Shown here one piece after another: positions 8,439 to 17,689 of a stretch of 64,000 nt of DNA; within the stretch, counting starts at the first letter, position 1; each line of letters opens with the position of its first letter. Made by a program: the position numbers and the translations under genes. Under the pieces are notes generated by a model, which saw nothing but the letters and a program-made list of their open reading frames with translations, was not told the DNA's origin and ran no database searches. The stretch spans positions 1,407,280-1,471,279 of the forward strand of contig NZ_JAGYPG010000002.1 of the NCBI RefSeq assembly GCF_018343625.1, in the 5' to 3' direction. Source of the DNA: Lederbergia citri. Lineage in GTDB: Bacteria; Bacillota; Bacilli; Bacillales; Bacillaceae_C.

Positions 8439-10472
8439 TTACTCCTCCGTAAAATGTGGAGTGACGGCTAACTCCAATCCTTCTTCCCTATTTTCAATAC
8501 GGATTTCACCTGTTACGTTCATAATATCTTCATTTGTTTCTCTTTTAATTTCAAAGCCTACTAAGGTATTGAACTCAGGCGTCCGGATCATTCCCGTGAT
8601 AAAACTATCTATTTCGGGTATTTCATCTTCTACGAAAACCGTCTCCTTCTCTCCGTTTACGATAATATTTCTAATTTCCGAAATCTCAAATGGGAATTTT
8701 TTTTGGATAACGTCTTGTTCCCAATTTTTCCCCTTAATCAAACCCGTTTCTGAACTAACGTTCAGTTCAATTCTACATTCTTTCACTGGCCTTCTCATAA
8801 ACAATTCAAAGCCAAGGGTTACATATCCATCTTCATAAATGACGTCTGGCAATAAAGCAAAGCTAGTCTTTTTCCTGCCTCCTCCACCTCCATTACCACC
8901 GGAACCTCCTCTGCCTGTTGCCTTCTTTCCGAAATTAGTAGGCGGCATTAACTGTCTGCCTAATAGGGTTCCAAGCCTCGACTTTTTGTTTATAATTTCT
9001 TTATTTAGATTTTCGTTTGCAACATCTGCAATTTTCTTGGAGACTCCTTTGCTGATCCGGTTGACTATATTGGATGGCCTTTCCCCGAGATTAATGTCGT
9101 ACCATGCTGTATGATCTGCCTTTTCTCCCTTTCTAAGGTATCCTTCAAGATCTGCCACTTCGCTTGGATCCTTCAGTTTAAGCTCTGAATTAGGCACATA
9201 AATAGCTAACAGAAACTCAGATCCTCCTGTATTGTCAACATTGATCAACCAAGAACCACTAATTTCGTAATTAACAATCATACCAGGCTTTCTTGTATAA
9301 CATATTATAGGATAATTCCCGGCCTCAGCTCGATCATGGATATTGAGAAAGGTATAAGGATTCGGATTATTATACGGAGGTTGCATTTGCAGGTCTTCCA
9401 TCTTCAGCTTTACAAAAGCAACATTCCCGGCATCCGTCGATATGAAATCTTTTCTAATTGGAATTTCTTCAACATTTATTTTTTTGCTATAGCTACTTGG
9501 ACGCGCCTTTTTTCCTGCTGCTTTATTATAAAGATCTTGAATAACTTTAAAGACGGTTTCCATATTTTCATAAACTATTTGTTTTCCTGCAATACTAGCT
9601 CTTAGATAATTACCATATTTATAGAACTTGTTATCTATCCTAGGAGCATACCAACGTTGGAAAGCAATTTTCAGGTATTCCTCAATTGATTCATTCCACC
9701 AATTTTCCCCATCACCTTCCATAACTGTCTTTTGAAGTAGTTCTTGTTTGTCTATAAAAGGAATAATGATTTTGGTGCCTGTCTGGTTAGCTGAAAACAT
9801 ATCAGTACCAAAAATATCAAGAATTCTCTTTATTTCTTCTTCATTAGTCAATGGCAAGGTCGTTCCATCTCCTGCATCTGCTCCCCACCAGGCTATACCA
9901 CGTTTCGGAAGGTCTCCAACTGCAGGAATAATCGAATTTTCTTTTTCCTCATTCTCTACCATAGTTGCCGCTAAGCGGTGTTCATAGCCGCCATCTTTTT
10001 CAATTCGAGTATAGTAGAAAACTAGTCCGATCCCAAGTCGGAAATAAATTGTTTTTCCAAGCCCCCATGAGCCACCAGCACCTTCTTGCCTCTGAGGTTT
10101 ACTAATTTCATAGACTAATTTCTGAAAGTTGCCAAAATCGTTATCTTTCACTTCTTTAACCGAAAGTGGACCGGTCAGTCCCGATGTATTAGAGTCTTCC
10201 ACATAGAGACAGTAATTACGGGATTCTTTAAATCGTTGTTTCAGTGTTTCCCCTATTCCTTCCATCTCACCTGCAAGATCTTCGGCTTTAAAATGATTTA
10301 CTCCTATATTTATATTTACATGACCAACTCCTGGCTTACCGGCATCAAGGCTGTTCTGTACAGCCTCCCTGATTAGCAGGTCCAAGAGTGGCATATTTTC
10401 ATTTTGGATGAGTCTTAAAAGCGAACTACCGCTCTCAGACATTCTCTCGTGCTTAGCAATCTCAATCTTCAT
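8439..10472 (-). CDS. GHKL-type (MutL/MORC-like) ATPase of the restriction-like operon
   Basis: This 677-residue protein has the Bergerat ATP-binding fold near its N-terminus: the N-box REAVQNSLDAG (35-45, Glu36 and Asn40), the first glycine-containing motif YVEDSNTSGL (90-99) and GAGGSWGLGK (131-140), a form seen in MutL/MORC-type and Hsp90-like proteins. A low-complexity glycine linker (GRGGSGGNGGGGG, about residues 520-535) separates the ATPase half from a beta-rich C-terminal domain. Iyer, Abhiman and Aravind described such ATPases as parts of restriction-modification operons; ATP-driven clamp-like action on DNA is the usual proposal. It starts 3 bp after the Z1 gene, so it belongs to the same transcript. 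Confidence 0.85.
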   Translation of the reverse strand: MKIEIAKHERMSESGSSLLRLIQNENMPLLDLLIREAVQNSLDAGKPGVGHVNINIGVNHFKAEDLAGEMEGIGETLKQRFKESRNYCLYVEDSNTSGLTGPLSVKEVKDNDFGNFQKLVYEISKPQRQEGAGGSWGLGKTIYFRLGIGLVFYYTRIEKDGGYEHRLAATMVENEEKENSIIPAVGDLPKRGIAWWGADAGDGTTLPLTNEEEIKRILDIFGTDMFSANQTGTKIIIPFIDKQELLQKTVMEGDGENWWNESIEEYLKIAFQRWYAPRIDNKFYKYGNYLRASIAGKQIVYENMETVFKVIQDLYNKAAGKKARPSSYSKKINVEEIPIRKDFISTDAGNVAFVKLKMEDLQMQPPYNNPNPYTFLNIHDRAEAGNYPIICYTRKPGMIVNYEISGSWLINVDNTGGSEFLLAIYVPNSELKLKDPSEVADLEGYLRKGEKADHTAWYDINLGERPSNIVNRISKGVSKKIADVANENLNKEIINKKSRLGTLLGRQLMPPTNFGKKATGRGGSGGNGGGGGRKKTSFALLPDVIYEDGYVTLGFELFMRRPVKECRIELNVSSETGLIKGKNWEQDVIQKKFPFEISEIRNIIVNGEKETVFVEDEIPEIDSFITGMIRTPEFNTLVGFEIKRETNEDIMNVTGEIRIENREEGLELAVTPHFTEE

Positions 10473-10475
10473 TAT

Positions 10476-13205
10476 TTATTCCTCCACATCAGTTCCCGTA
10501 CCAACCACAAAACGATCGAGGTCTATGGTCAATCGCTTCGCATAACTCTTGCCCGTCTTTGCTCCAGGCACAACTACACTGATTCCGATAATGTCTTCTG
10601 CAATCTCATTGTTTTTGCTCTTATCAATCCGATAGATAATCAGTTGTGGAGTTTTATCTAACCCAACCTGCTCCCTTTTGAAATTTACAGCACTATTAGA
10701 AATCTCTAACTTTGAATTAGCACTAATTTCAGCCTTTTGAAGATCTTCCTTTGTAAAATCAGCATATAGATCCGCTGGCGCACGCAAGACACCAATGCTG
10801 ATAGTGTTTTTGGCATTATTGGATTTAATTGCCCTCGTAATCTTTCCGATTGCCTTTCCTCCAATATTCCACTTTTCACCTTCCCTTGTTCCTCCAACTA
10901 TTACACTCCACCCGGTAAATCCAATTTCGTTTTTCACTTTTTCATACCACTCACAAAAAACATCCATATCCTTAAGAGCAGTCGCATTTTTACTTACAGT
11001 GTATTGGCTAAAAAATTTCACCCTTAGCATTTCAAAATCGACATTTTTCCAGACCAAAGATTTATTCAATGGGCTTTCCTCTGGATGGGGTAGACCGTTC
11101 AGTAGGTTTTCTGTAACCTTGATATTGCGCTTTAAAATTGTTGGATCCAGATCAAAGACTACCGTCTGGTTCGATGTACCGCTAAAGTCCCAATCAGTAG
11201 CAATAGCGCCTTGGCTTCTGTTTGCATTTGTAATTCGCAGCCAAGACAATTTAGGAGAATTTTTAATCCTAAGGCCATATTCCTCGGGTGAGGCTCCGCC
11301 ATCTCGAAAGGTTTGAAGATCATCGCGTAGTTCTTCTTCAAGGGTTGCCAAAAAGACAAACTTTTCGCGTGTATCTTCAGTCATCCAAATCCTCGGATAT
11401 AGTTCATAGCCATGACGATACCCGAACCACCTGCCCATTTGCATTAATGTATCAGCTTGTTTGCCGACACGAAGGAAGTAAGTGCTGACAAGCCCTTCCA
11501 AGGTGAGCCCCCTGCTGAGCGTGTTGCCCCCGATTACCATAAATACTGGAGCCTTGTCCATCCGTTCAAGCCTATTTTTTTCAGGATAGGCCAGTCGGAC
11601 AAAATTGTTTTCATCGTCCACCCCATTGAAACGGCAATTATCAATGCACAGATGAATCCCGTTATGATACTCAAGACTTTCATCGTCACCAAGCCGTATA
11701 TGGCTAACTTGGTTCTTTAGTTCAATAATTTCGGTTATAATTTCTTCGAACTTCGGATACCCATTGATTTGATCCCTCTTAACGGAATACCCTTTGAAAG
11801 AGTCAAAGAGATCATTAACCGTAAACTGATATTCTTCCCTTTCAAAAACTTTTTTGCAAAGTGCAATAATTTCTTTATCGGTCTTGCTTTTCAGCCATGT
11901 CGAGATCATATCCGCTATTTCACCGTGAACCCCTGTTAAGTGACTTGTATGAATTAGCATGCTTATAGGCTTTTGGTATCCATTATTCCGCATCATCGAA
12001 ACCGCACAAAGGAACCAACAGATAGCTTCCTCGAGTGCAGGCGTCATCCTATAGTCCCTAATTTGCTTTTGCATCTCATTAATTTCCTGAATTTCTTCAT
12101 CACCAATTCTCCGGATAATGTTAAGGCCTTGGTATTCAGAGTCCTCTACTCCAAAGATTTGTTTTGGCCCAAAGTATTCAGTTGAGGTAGGTAGTAGACC
12201 AATAAAATCCTTTGGATAAAGGGTGCCTGGTCCTGCCTCATTTAGGACATTAGCGTACGGAGTTGCGGTGTAGCTGATATAATTCATCGCACCTGCCTTG
12301 TCCTTTCCAATCCCCTCTACTAGTTTGATGATACGTGAATTAATTGCCGTTCTATCCTGCGTATCAATATCAGATGTATTAATACCTGCTTGATCAGCCT
12401 CATCGTCAATGATTAAAATTTTCATTTGCGCAAGCTTATGTTTATCTTCGTAAAGCCACTTGATCAAATTCTCTAGACGTGTTTTATTTTTGAGGCAAAC
12501 AGTAAAGTAACGGTCCCTCGAGTTTAGGTCAAAAGAAAGTGACTGTGTACGGACAGACAAAGGTGATCTTTTAGAAAGATTATTCAAAGCCCTCCAACTT
12601 AAATTTCCAGTTTTATATGTAAGGTCTCCAATCAATCTATTTTCTGTCTGCAGCCTAAGATTTTCTATAATTCCTGATAGAACAATAAACATATTCCATC
12701 CATGGTCAGCAGCCATGGCCATAAGTCCTGCCATGCTAGCCGTCTTTCCGGATTGAACATGACCAATCATCAATCCTTTTCTCGGTCCTGTTTCTGATGT
12801 ATCTTGACTTATTTTGCGGAGAATAGCTAAAGTGGAATTTTCCAGCTCATTAATTGCATCCGGACTCCACTTTTGACTTCTTAGCTTTTCTATATACATT
12901 TGCCACGCACTTCTTTCATGCTTCGGAACTTCAAGAGAGCCTTGCTCTACTCCCCCGGAAACCATAACAACTTCCTTTGCCCTTTCCTCAATTTCTTTTT
13001 GTTCTCTTACAATCCCCTTCCATTCTTCTGCAGAGATTTTATAGTTAAACGTCCCCATTTCAAACATAAAATCAAGAGATTCCTGTAATTCTTCATCGTT
13101 ATTCCTGCCGTATGTAGCGATATAATTCCAGTCCCTACCCTTTTCTTTTAAATTTCGTATTACATTTCTTTTCTCATCATATTTTATAGAAGAGTAATCA
13201 CTCAT
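10476..13205 (-). CDS. Z1-domain superfamily-2 helicase-like ATPase, first gene of the operon
   Basis: This 909-residue protein has a full set of helicase-like motifs: Walker A GHVQSGKTA (148-156, Lys154), DDEAD (267-271) as Walker B, SYTATPYAN (311-319) as motif III, and the Z1 hallmark GGNTLSRGLTLEGL (559-572) followed by QMGRWFGYR (589-597) as motifs V and VI. It probably translocates on DNA or remodels it using ATP. It opens the operon behind GGGAGGA, with a divergent Vsr gene 87 bp away. Pairing with the GHKL ATPase, methyltransferase and DUF4420 nuclease identifies a multi-subunit restriction-like defence system. Confidence 0.9.
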   Translation of the reverse strand: MSDYSSIKYDEKRNVIRNLKEKGRDWNYIATYGRNNDEELQESLDFMFEMGTFNYKISAEEWKGIVREQKEIEERAKEVVMVSGGVEQGSLEVPKHERSAWQMYIEKLRSQKWSPDAINELENSTLAILRKISQDTSETGPRKGLMIGHVQSGKTASMAGLMAMAADHGWNMFIVLSGIIENLRLQTENRLIGDLTYKTGNLSWRALNNLSKRSPLSVRTQSLSFDLNSRDRYFTVCLKNKTRLENLIKWLYEDKHKLAQMKILIIDDEADQAGINTSDIDTQDRTAINSRIIKLVEGIGKDKAGAMNYISYTATPYANVLNEAGPGTLYPKDFIGLLPTSTEYFGPKQIFGVEDSEYQGLNIIRRIGDEEIQEINEMQKQIRDYRMTPALEEAICWFLCAVSMMRNNGYQKPISMLIHTSHLTGVHGEIADMISTWLKSKTDKEIIALCKKVFEREEYQFTVNDLFDSFKGYSVKRDQINGYPKFEEIITEIIELKNQVSHIRLGDDESLEYHNGIHLCIDNCRFNGVDDENNFVRLAYPEKNRLERMDKAPVFMVIGGNTLSRGLTLEGLVSTYFLRVGKQADTLMQMGRWFGYRHGYELYPRIWMTEDTREKFVFLATLEEELRDDLQTFRDGGASPEEYGLRIKNSPKLSWLRITNANRSQGAIATDWDFSGTSNQTVVFDLDPTILKRNIKVTENLLNGLPHPEESPLNKSLVWKNVDFEMLRVKFFSQYTVSKNATALKDMDVFCEWYEKVKNEIGFTGWSVIVGGTREGEKWNIGGKAIGKITRAIKSNNAKNTISIGVLRAPADLYADFTKEDLQKAEISANSKLEISNSAVNFKREQVGLDKTPQLIIYRIDKSKNNEIAEDIIGISVVVPGAKTGKSYAKRLTIDLDRFVVGTGTDVEE

Positions 13206-13292
13206 ATTTAGATCCTCCCTTTAAACTTTTTGTTTTGCATAAAAATGGGTAATGATAATTATATTGATTTCCATAACTTAGAGGAGATTCCT

Positions 13293-13715
13293 ATGCCCGA
13301 TAAAATAACAAGAGAGCAGCGAAGCAAAAATATGGCAGCCATTCGCTCTGTATCAAAAATTGAATCCCTATTCTCAAAAGCTCTATGGGCCAATGGCATT
13401 CGATTTAGAAGAAACGTTAGAAAGCTATTCGGAAATCCCGATATCGCTATTCAAAAATACAAAATTGTTATTTTCATTGATTCCTGTTTTTGGCATGCCT
13501 GTCCCATCCATTTCACTAGACCCAAAAGTAACCAGGAATATTGGGATAAAAAAATCCTGAGAAACATCGAACGCGATCGAGAAGTAACAAAGTATTACCA
13601 GGAAAACGGATGGCATATTAAACGCATTTGGGAACACAGTATTAGAAAAGAATTTGAGAATACGGTAAAAGAAACAGTATTCTTCATCCATAAATCTAAA
13701 AGCACTCACGACTAA
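13293..13715 (+). CDS. vsr: Very short patch repair endonuclease (Vsr family)
   Basis: Vsr nicks DNA at T:G mismatches left by deamination of 5-methylcytosine, starting repair to C:G. Visible are RSKNMAAIRS at the N-terminus, GNPDIA (the metal-binding aspartate) and the segment FIDSCFWHACP, which matches FxDGCFWHxCP of the family with Ser in place of Gly. At 140 residues from the ATG at 13293 the size is normal. That ATG follows AGAGGAG; the longer frame from 13230 has no such site. Its divergent position between two methyltransferase systems fits repair of their mutagenic side effect. Confidence 0.92.
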   Translation: MPDKITREQRSKNMAAIRSVSKIESLFSKALWANGIRFRRNVRKLFGNPDIAIQKYKIVIFIDSCFWHACPIHFTRPKSNQEYWDKKILRNIERDREVTKYYQENGWHIKRIWEHSIRKEFENTVKETVFFIHKSKSTHD

Positions 13716-13734
13716 AAGGGACAATATAGCCTTT

Positions 13735-14685
13735 CTATTCGGTATTGGGCACTGCAAAGTCCATGTAGTAAGTTTCTGTATTAATTTTATAAATCCTTAC
13801 AGCATCTCTACCGTATTCATCCAAGTGCTCTATCTTTACTTCAGCACCGGGCTCTAGCCCTAGCCTCTTCCTAAAATAGTGACCGATTAAGCTGTTATCA
13901 TAAGAAGATTCTATCGCCTTTGCGTTGTCTTGTGCCATTACACACACGAAACTTTCAGCATCATCGGTTAAAAGTGTGAATCTTTCACTTCGTGCGGGAA
14001 AAAAATCTGGCATTTCTTTGTGGATTTTAAGAGGGACTGGTATATATGCCTGATTTTTGTTCCGCCCTTTTCTTTGCCCCCAATTCAATCCGCTCTTTTT
14101 ATGAACCTTTCTATCTTTTGAATTTAACTCCGTCAACGGAAGATCAACAAATTCTTTTCCCTTTGCCATTGTTTTAAGTAAGTTTGTATCTATTTCCTCT
14201 TGATCGTTAGCATATGAAAAGGTTAAATACTGCTCGACATTTTCTTTTATGCATTCTACTAACTCTTTTTCCTGCAACCGTCTCATCGGATTATCCATTT
14301 CAACCTCAGCTAAGACTTCTTGGAAGTTGATGAAACCATTCCTGGTCAAGTTTGCCGATCCGACAAAAATCAACTCCGGCAAATCGAGTGTTGGATACCA
14401 ATAATATATCTTTGAATGAATAGGTCTTTCTCCCACAAAATATTTAATTGAAAGTCTATCGTATTTCTCAACCATTCTTTTAAATTCTTTATGAGTCCAT
14501 ACATCAATGGGGTCTTGCTTTGCCATTCCGACAATTACTTCTAGTCTTAAATCTTTGTATTTCTGTAACAATTCCAAAATAAAAGGTGCTGACGCATAGC
14601 CAGTTACAACTGATAGATGCCTATTTCCTTTCCTATAAGGAGAATCTATTACAGCATGTATTAAATCATTGTCGTAAATTGTCAC
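13735..14685 (-). CDS. NgoFVII-like restriction endonuclease with phospholipase-D fold
   Basis: This 316-residue protein has a PLD-type active site: His90 and Lys92 in ERPIHSKIYYW and the downstream GSANLTRNGF with Ser110 and Asn112, as in the NgoFVII restriction enzyme group, whose N-terminal half is a PLD nuclease and C-terminal half binds DNA. The C-terminal 120 residues would hold sequence recognition. The start is GTG at 14685 behind GGCGGTGA. It lies divergent to, and 87 bp from, a C5 methyltransferase and convergent with vsr, so the three look like one type II system with its repair enzyme. Target sequence unknown. Confidence 0.8.
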   Translation of the reverse strand: MTIYDNDLIHAVIDSPYRKGNRHLSVVTGYASAPFILELLQKYKDLRLEVIVGMAKQDPIDVWTHKEFKRMVEKYDRLSIKYFVGERPIHSKIYYWYPTLDLPELIFVGSANLTRNGFINFQEVLAEVEMDNPMRRLQEKELVECIKENVEQYLTFSYANDQEEIDTNLLKTMAKGKEFVDLPLTELNSKDRKVHKKSGLNWGQRKGRNKNQAYIPVPLKIHKEMPDFFPARSERFTLLTDDAESFVCVMAQDNAKAIESSYDNSLIGHYFRKRLGLEPGAEVKIEHLDEYGRDAVRIYKINTETYYMDFAVPNTE

Positions 14686-14772
14686 TTTATTTCACCGCCA
14701 TTTAAGTGTAAAATCAACTTATAAGGGTATGCAAGAACATAAGTTCTTATTCCCTGATAAAGGAGAATTAAA

Positions 14773-15945
14773 ATGATATTTAAAAAAGGTGAACTATTTA
14801 GCGGACCAGGAGGTCTAAGTTTAGGTGCAAAAAATGCTCAAATTTATGATCCCGAAACTGGACTTCCACTTAAAGAGTGGCGAATTGAGCATGAATGGGC
14901 CAATGACTACGACCCTGATGCTTGCACTACATTCCGGTACAATATTTGCGGAAACCTAGATGATGAATCAGTATATTGCGGGCCAGTAGAAAAGCTGCCA
15001 ATCGGTGATAAATCCATTTTAGGTGAAATCGATTGTTTTTCATTTGGTTTCCCCTGCAATGATTATAGCCTAGTCGGCGAGAAACATGGACTAAACGGTA
15101 AATTTGGTCCTCTTTATTCATACGGTATTAAGGTTCTGAAAAACTACCAACCTAAGTTTTTTGTTGCCGAAAACGTGGGTGGCCTGCAGAGTGCGAATGA
15201 AGGACAAGCCTTCATTCAAATCCTATTGGAACTTCAAGAATGTGGTTATACTTTAACCCCTCACTTATACAAGTTCGAAGAATATGGAGTTCCGCAAGCT
15301 CGTCATCGCATCATAATAGTGGGAATTAGAAATGACCTGACTGAACAGGGGATTACATTTAAAGTTCCAGCACCAACAATAACAGATCCGTCACAATTTC
15401 GGACTTCTTTCGACGCAATCATGAATCCTCCAATTGCGGCTGAGGCACCTAATAATGAGTTGCCAAAACATACAGCCCGGGTTAAGGAAATGCTCAGTCA
15501 TATACCGCCCGGAGCAAATGCATGGTATCCAGGTATACCAGAACATTTGCGACTTAAAGTAAAAGGAGCAAAATTAAGTTCCATTTATAAGAGATTAGAT
15601 CCTTCTCGTCCTGCCTATACAGTAACCGGAAGCGGAGGCGGCGGTACTCATATGTATCACTGGAAAGAACTAAGAGCTTTGACCAATCGTGAGCGTGCAA
15701 GACTACAGACTTTCCCTGATGATTATCTTTTGTTCGGAAATAAAGAATCAGTAAGAAAGCAGATTGGTATGGCTGTTCCGCCCCAAGGTGCCCAGATTGT
15801 TTTTGAGTCGATACTTAAATCTTTTGCTGGTATTTCGTACGATTCAATCGAACCTTCTTTTGATACCAATCAATTAAAAGAAAAGCAGAAATTAGTTTTT
15901 GAAAACCTTTCTCCAACCGAAAAGCAAATTGCTTTCAATATTTAA
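14773..15945 (+). CDS. DNA (cytosine-5) methyltransferase paired with the NgoFVII-like nuclease
   Basis: This 390-residue C5 methyltransferase has motif I ELFSGPGGLSLG (7-18), motif IV GFPCNDYS with nucleophile Cys95, motif VI AENVGG, motif VIII QARHRI and the C-terminal QIGMAVPP. Motif IV is PCN rather than the common PCQ, an unusual but not inactivating change next to the catalytic cysteine. An insertion between motifs I and II (residues 25-45) is larger than in the neighbours. ATG 14773 is preceded by AAGGAGAA. It probably protects the sites cut by the divergent PLD-type enzyme. A terminator follows at once. Confidence 0.92.
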   Translation: MIFKKGELFSGPGGLSLGAKNAQIYDPETGLPLKEWRIEHEWANDYDPDACTTFRYNICGNLDDESVYCGPVEKLPIGDKSILGEIDCFSFGFPCNDYSLVGEKHGLNGKFGPLYSYGIKVLKNYQPKFFVAENVGGLQSANEGQAFIQILLELQECGYTLTPHLYKFEEYGVPQARHRIIIVGIRNDLTEQGITFKVPAPTITDPSQFRTSFDAIMNPPIAAEAPNNELPKHTARVKEMLSHIPPGANAWYPGIPEHLRLKVKGAKLSSIYKRLDPSRPAYTVTGSGGGGTHMYHWKELRALTNRERARLQTFPDDYLLFGNKESVRKQIGMAVPPQGAQIVFESILKSFAGISYDSIEPSFDTNQLKEKQKLVFENLSPTEKQIAFNI

Positions 15946-15968
15946 ACTTAAGTTTTATTCAGTTAAAG

Positions 15969-15998
15969 AATGCTTCGTAAGTTGTGAAGCATTTTTTT
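15969..15998 (+). terminator. Rho-independent terminator after the methyltransferase
   Basis: AATGCTTC (15969-15976) pairs with GAAGCATT (15986-15993), followed by a run of T. Confidence 0.9.
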
Positions 15999-16433
15999 CC
16001 TATTTTGGTAACGTTCTCAAATAATTATAAAAATTAAACTTTTCATTACTATTTTACTATAAATTCCTACTTTCTTCTACACTTCTTACAAATTTAGACA
16101 ATTGGAATTTAGTAATTTACTTAACCCAAATTGAAGGCATTAGTAATTGATTAAGTATAAATGGGCGTTTTTACCAAAATATATTAGGTGAATTGAAATA
16201 GGTTACTGTCAAAACAGAAAGTTATCCTAAATATCTAGGTAATATCTTAAAACTTAGTCATCTATAATTTGGGATAAATAAACTTGATCAAGTAAAAATG
16301 CCTATATAAAAAAGCCTTAATTCTCATTTAAGAATTAAAGCTATCCAATATTTTATATTTCTTTATATAGATTTTTATATTTTTAAAATGCATCATTTAT
16401 AGTTTTGGTTTTAGTGACGTTCAGTTATCTGAA
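15999..16433. other. AT-rich gene-free stretch between methyltransferases
   Basis: No coding sequence is visible. The only structure is the minus-strand terminator at 16308-16342. The base composition is clearly richer in A and T than the genes on either side. Confidence 0.55.
16308..16342 (-). terminator. Terminator of the tandem methyltransferase operon
   Basis: Read on the minus strand, AGCTTTAATTCT pairs with AGAATTAAGGCT (one G-T pair) and is followed by six T. It lies about 90 bp beyond the stop of the last methyltransferase. Confidence 0.8.
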
Positions 16434-17681
16434 CTAAACTCCCAATCCATTATGTACTAATAAATCATAAATAGCACAAGCTAATCGTCTGGCGAATTCC
16501 GGGGGTACTGCATTTCCAATCATTTCATAGTTTTGAACCATACTTCCCATAAATTCAAAATCATCATCAAATGTTTGTAATCTGGCAGCTTCGCGTACAG
16601 TTATCGATCTTGCTTGCTTAGGGTCAGGATGAATATGTCTTAGACCATCTTTTTTTAAATGCGCAGGTATCGTATTGCTTGGTTGATCCCATCTTAATAC
16701 ATAATATTTATGAACATTTGATGTTTTACCCGTTTTTTCAGTATACAGAGTTTTTAGGGCATCCACAGATTGAAACTTATTTTCCCCGGTAGCTATATCC
16801 TCTGCTAAAGATCTAAATATTTCTATATCACGTCTGTTATGGTATCTCGGCATATGCCATTTTATCTCTTTTTTGTTCCAATAATGAGAAAACTTCTTAC
16901 CACCTTCACGATAATCAACCTCAGATGGATATATAGGAGGTAAATCACTTATAGCACTATGAACTGTTGGTATTTCCTTAGATTTATATCTATCTAATAT
17001 ATGCTTATAAAAGTAATTAAGGGTTTCTTGGTTTTTTTTTCTATCAGCACCAAAATAGCTTCTATTTAACCCAACTAAAATTACTCGTTTTCTTTTTTGC
17101 GGAACCCCATACTCGGACAAATCTAATAATGCAAAGCTTCTTATATCATCAATTACATCAAAACCAATTTCGTTAAAACCCGATTTAATTTTGTCTACAA
17201 TATTCTCTCCATCCGGGGCAGCTGATAACATTCCTTCGACATTTTCAAAAACAAATAATTTTGGTTTATATACTTTAACTATTTTAAGATAACTTTCAAA
17301 CAAATAGTTACGATAATCATTTTTCATTCCATGTTTATCTTGAATTCTCCCTGCAAGTGAATAGGCCTGACAAGGTGGACCACCTACAATAACATCTATA
17401 GTTCTTTTTTTAATAATCCGGTTTAACCCATTATTAGATTCATAAGTTTCATCGTTTTTCCAGCCTTGAATTAATTCCTCTGTTCGTTGTATGTCAAAAT
17501 GAATGACTCTTTTTTCTGCATCCGAGTAATTATATTTCTTTTTAAGTCTATTAATTAATGTATCGCAAGCATATTTCTGCCACTCAACACTAGCAACCAT
17601 GTTATATAATTTTGACTTTTCAAAGCCATCAAGAAGTCCGCCGCAACCAACAAATAGCTCCAAGGTATTTATTTTTTTCAT
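16434..17681 (-). CDS. DNA (cytosine-5) methyltransferase, second gene of a tandem pair
   Basis: This 415-residue C5 methyltransferase has motif I LELFVGCGGLLDGF (7-20), motif IV GGPPCQAYSLAGR with Cys104, motif VI ENVEGM, motif VIII QKRKRV and motif X MIGNAVPP. It follows the other methyltransferase by only 8 bp, so both come from one transcript. The two proteins differ throughout their recognition regions, which is expected if they mark the two strands of an asymmetric site or two different sites. No nuclease is recognisable beside them. Confidence 0.92.
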   Translation of the reverse strand: MKKINTLELFVGCGGLLDGFEKSKLYNMVASVEWQKYACDTLINRLKKKYNYSDAEKRVIHFDIQRTEELIQGWKNDETYESNNGLNRIIKKRTIDVIVGGPPCQAYSLAGRIQDKHGMKNDYRNYLFESYLKIVKVYKPKLFVFENVEGMLSAAPDGENIVDKIKSGFNEIGFDVIDDIRSFALLDLSEYGVPQKRKRVILVGLNRSYFGADRKKNQETLNYFYKHILDRYKSKEIPTVHSAISDLPPIYPSEVDYREGGKKFSHYWNKKEIKWHMPRYHNRRDIEIFRSLAEDIATGENKFQSVDALKTLYTEKTGKTSNVHKYYVLRWDQPSNTIPAHLKKDGLRHIHPDPKQARSITVREAARLQTFDDDFEFMGSMVQNYEMIGNAVPPEFARRLACAIYDLLVHNGLGV

Positions 17682-17689
17682 AACATAAC

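Noticed and set aside
8386..8838. Plus-strand frame of 150 codons over the GHKL/unknown gene junction
   Set aside because: It is antisense to two well-supported genes, with no ribosome site and no recognisable protein.
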